Shown here: piece after piece, positions 62,109-64,000 of the stretch
How positions within the stretch are numbered: the first letter of the stretch is position 1
Layout: every line of letters begins with the position of its first letter
Assembly (NCBI RefSeq): GCF_002000085.1
Contig: NZ_MUZU01000001.1
Coordinates: 620,001-684,000, forward strand
From: Pseudocolwellia agarivorans
Lineage (GTDB): Bacteria; Pseudomonadota; Gammaproteobacteria; Enterobacterales; Alteromonadaceae
DNA length: 64,000 nt
Reading direction: 5' to 3'
Notes under the pieces: model-generated
What the model saw: only the letters and a program-made list of their open reading frames with translations
What the model was told of the DNA's origin: nothing
The model's database searches: none
Made by a program: the position numbers and the translations under genes

Positions 62109-63329
62109 ATGCTATTGCAACATTGGCGTAAGAGATTATCTTTTTTATTTTTAATACAATTACTTACCGTGGCAACAATGGAGATGAGCGGTCCTTTTTG
62201 GCCGCTTTATTTTAAACAGTTAAATCAAACATATTTAGGAAGTATTACCGAACAATGGGCTAGTATATTAGGGGGGTTAGCTTATATTTTACCTTTATTG
62301 GCAGCCATGCTAAGCGCACCTTTTTTTGGGGGGATTGGTGATAAATACGGGCACAAACTTATGCTATTACGTGCGTTATTTGCATTAGGTTTTTGCCAAT
62401 TATTACTTGTTTGGATTCAAGACCCTATACTGATTTTATTCATTAGATTAATTCAAGGATTTACCGCAGGGACCATTGCTGCGACGCAAAGTTATTCAGC
62501 TAAAGTGAGCCCTATTAAACATAGAGGAAAAATTTTTAGCAGGATACAAGGTGCGACTGCAGCAGGTTCATTAATTGGACCTTTAGCTGGAGGTTATTGG
62601 TTAGAGCACTTACCAATGACAACTTTGTTTGAACGTTCAACTCTTATATTTGGTGTACTTTTTGTAGTTTTATATTATTTTTTACCAACAGATAACAAAG
62701 AAGAGATATATAAAAAAAATAAAAGTAATCATCCCAAAATAGATCTATCTAATAGTTTGTGGTCACCTGCTATATTACTAGCAAGTATTTGTCTAGCCCA
62801 ACTTGCAAAACGGTTTCCACAAAGCTTTTATGCTTTATACGGAGAGTCTGTTTTAGGGCAAGGAAGTTTAATGATAGGTATTCTATATGCTGCAACAGGT
62901 TTTGGTATTTTAATTGCTGCTCCTTATAGCGGTCTCTACTTTGATAGACTAAAAAAAAGGAAACATAAACAATATTTTTTACAAGTTGTTTGCCTCATAG
63001 CTTTAATACTCATGTTATTACAAAGTCAAATTTATAGCTTTTATCCAGCACTCGCTATACGTTTTGGTTGGGGGGTATGCTTAGCGGCAATTCTTCCTTT
63101 ATTATCAGCTCAACTAAGCGCATTAGGTGGTATAAGAAATATAGGTAAACAAGTTGGTATTAGTCATAGCGCAATAAAGCTTGGAGGTATACTAGGTATT
63201 GGTATCGGTTCACTAATCTTTGCTTTATTAAATTGGCAGTGGGCCTTCATCGCTATAGCATTAATATATGTAATATTGATTTGGGTACTAAACAAAACGC
63301 AAGTAGTTCAACAAAAAACACCCAAATGA
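62109..63329 (+). CDS. MFS transporter, probable siderophore exporter
   Basis: The 406-residue protein has about 12 membrane helices and the MFS motif A in FFGGIGDKYGHKLMLLRA (loop 2-3). It starts two bases after the second synthetase stop. In comparable NIS operons, an MFS protein in this position exports the finished siderophore. A weak hairpin follows (ATGCTG, loop GAAC, CAGCAT, TTT). Confidence 0.9.
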   Translation: MLLQHWRKRLSFLFLIQLLTVATMEMSGPFWPLYFKQLNQTYLGSITEQWASILGGLAYILPLLAAMLSAPFFGGIGDKYGHKLMLLRALFALGFCQLLLVWIQDPILILFIRLIQGFTAGTIAATQSYSAKVSPIKHRGKIFSRIQGATAAGSLIGPLAGGYWLEHLPMTTLFERSTLIFGVLFVVLYYFLPTDNKEEIYKKNKSNHPKIDLSNSLWSPAILLASICLAQLAKRFPQSFYALYGESVLGQGSLMIGILYAATGFGILIAAPYSGLYFDRLKKRKHKQYFLQVVCLIALILMLLQSQIYSFYPALAIRFGWGVCLAAILPLLSAQLSALGGIRNIGKQVGISHSAIKLGGILGIGIGSLIFALLNWQWAFIAIALIYVILIWVLNKTQVVQQKTPK

Positions 63330-63769
63330 ATTATGCTGGAACCAGCATTTAGAATAAATTGATACACCTGATCGAATAATAATTGATTTATTATTTTTAA
63401 AATAAAAAAATTAAGTACACTGCCTTACGACTTAAAAGAGAATAGTCTATCCTTAAGATATAATACCTATTGCTTCAACGGTTAAGGTCGATTAATACAC
63501 TATAGCTATATATCAAGTATCATATATAGCTAATAGCTATCAAACATATTTTTTATGTTAACTGTAGTGAAAAAATGCTGTATATTTACGCCCAAGAATT
63601 ACTGTATTTCTCATTATTTCTACAAATACTTATGCAAGTAGATCCTTTAATTTAAATATTTATTTATTTTACAACAATCAATAGCGTTGTTTACATTAAC
63701 TCTAAATATTAATAGATCTAAAAATGCTTAAAAATTACAAATCAAATAGTTAAAAAAAATGGTGAAACC
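63330..63769. other. Intergenic region before hisF
   Basis: No gene is supported. A weak terminator-like hairpin occurs at 63333-63350. Because the his transcript appears to stop after hisA, hisF needs its own start. A candidate is TTTACA at 63690-63695 with a poor -10 (TAGATC) 17 bases on. GGTGA at 63761 is the hisF ribosome site. AT-rich, otherwise featureless. Confidence 0.4.
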
Positions 63770-64000
63770 ATGTTAGCCAAACGTATAATCCCTTGTCTTG
63801 ATGTTAAAGACGGTAAAGTAGTTAAAGGCGTAAAATTCCGTAACCATGAAATTATCGGTAATATTGTTCCCCTAGCTGAACAATACGCAAAAGCAGGTGC
63901 TGACGAACTCGTGTTTTACGATATTACCGCCAGTTCTGACGGTCGTGTTGTAGACAAAAGCTGGGTCACCCGTATTGCACAAGTTATCGATATTCCTTTT
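63770..64000 (+). CDS. hisF: Imidazole glycerol phosphate synthase cyclase subunit, 3' end cut
   Basis: The frame starts [20 protein letters not shown] and continues with [23 protein letters not shown]. This is the unmistakable N-terminus of HisF, including catalytic Asp11 in CLDV. The first 77 codons are present; the rest lies beyond the window. HisF uses ammonia from HisH to close the imidazole ring. Its separation from hisA by a siderophore operon is unusual, since these genes normally adjoin. hisI/hisIE is expected next. Confidence 0.95.
   Translation, partial: MLAKRIIPCLDVKDGKVVKGVKFRNHEIIGNIVPLAEQYAKAGADELVFYDITASSDGRVVDKSWVTRIAQVIDIPF

Noticed and set aside
58345-63329. Naming the product staphyloferrin A
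   Set aside because: Two synthetases plus an MFS exporter resemble that locus, but the racemase is absent and I cannot place the enzymes phylogenetically.
1-64000. tRNA, rRNA, prophage and complete insertion sequences
   Set aside because: No cloverleaf, ribosomal, phage structural or transposase sequence was recognised anywhere in the window.

Overview
The window is AT-rich chromosomal DNA of a marine gammaproteobacterium, most likely Alteromonadales of the Colwellia/Thalassotalea type. I infer this from gene content: carboxynorspermidine-route polyamine genes, a PsrA-type TetR regulator, a long-form hisG with a histidine leader peptide, many TonB receptors, and Fur-box-controlled iron genes. 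No rRNA, tRNA, CRISPR array, integrase or complete insertion sequence was seen.

Layout. 1-3.3 kb: iron uptake, with a PepSY membrane protein cut by the window edge and a TonB-dependent siderophore receptor, both on the minus strand behind a candidate Fur box. 3.4-11.2 kb: a DUF805 gene, then a plus-strand array of nine tightly packed genes (thioredoxin-like protein, DUF4266 lipoprotein, DUF3570 outer-membrane protein, soluble CZB chemoreceptor, PmrA/QseB-type two-component system, cupredoxin, divergent FTR1-like permease, beta-barrel-like protein). It is preceded by a near-perfect PmrA/QseB box and looks like a self-regulated envelope metal/redox system. 11.4-16.6 kb: a minus-strand set of a sensor kinase with a Pro/His-rich periplasmic loop, its regulator, an EF-hand protein, a PPPP-containing protein, a YHYH lipoprotein and another EF-hand protein. 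Three copies of a TGTGCA-N5-TGTGCA direct repeat precede its three transcription units. These two blocks are the best candidates for undescribed systems.

16.7-23.4 kb: a LysR regulator divergent from an RND efflux pair, a BrnT toxin gene followed by two short antitoxin-like genes, and a small membrane protein. 23.6-31.7 kb: an alanine dehydrogenase/PNT-fold enzyme, a small outer-membrane barrel, the carboxynorspermidine synthase-nspC-speB polyamine genes, nagZ, a long palindromic MITE-like element, and psrA with a perfect palindromic operator. 32-41.8 kb: an ACE-like dipeptidase, a GH2 glycosidase, and a 1100-residue secreted LamG/CxxCH/discoidin protein. 42-49.7 kb: fadD, a hydrolase, slp, an M50-type peptidase, tsaB, yoaA and two unknowns.

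49.9-64 kb: the histidine operon (hisL leader and attenuator, hisGDCBHA), ending in a bidirectional terminator after hisA. hisF reappears only at 63770 and runs off the window. Between hisA and hisF sits a Fur-box-controlled siderophore locus of about 7.8 kb: receptor, two IucA/IucC synthetases and an MFS exporter. The simplest reading is that a siderophore island split the his operon.
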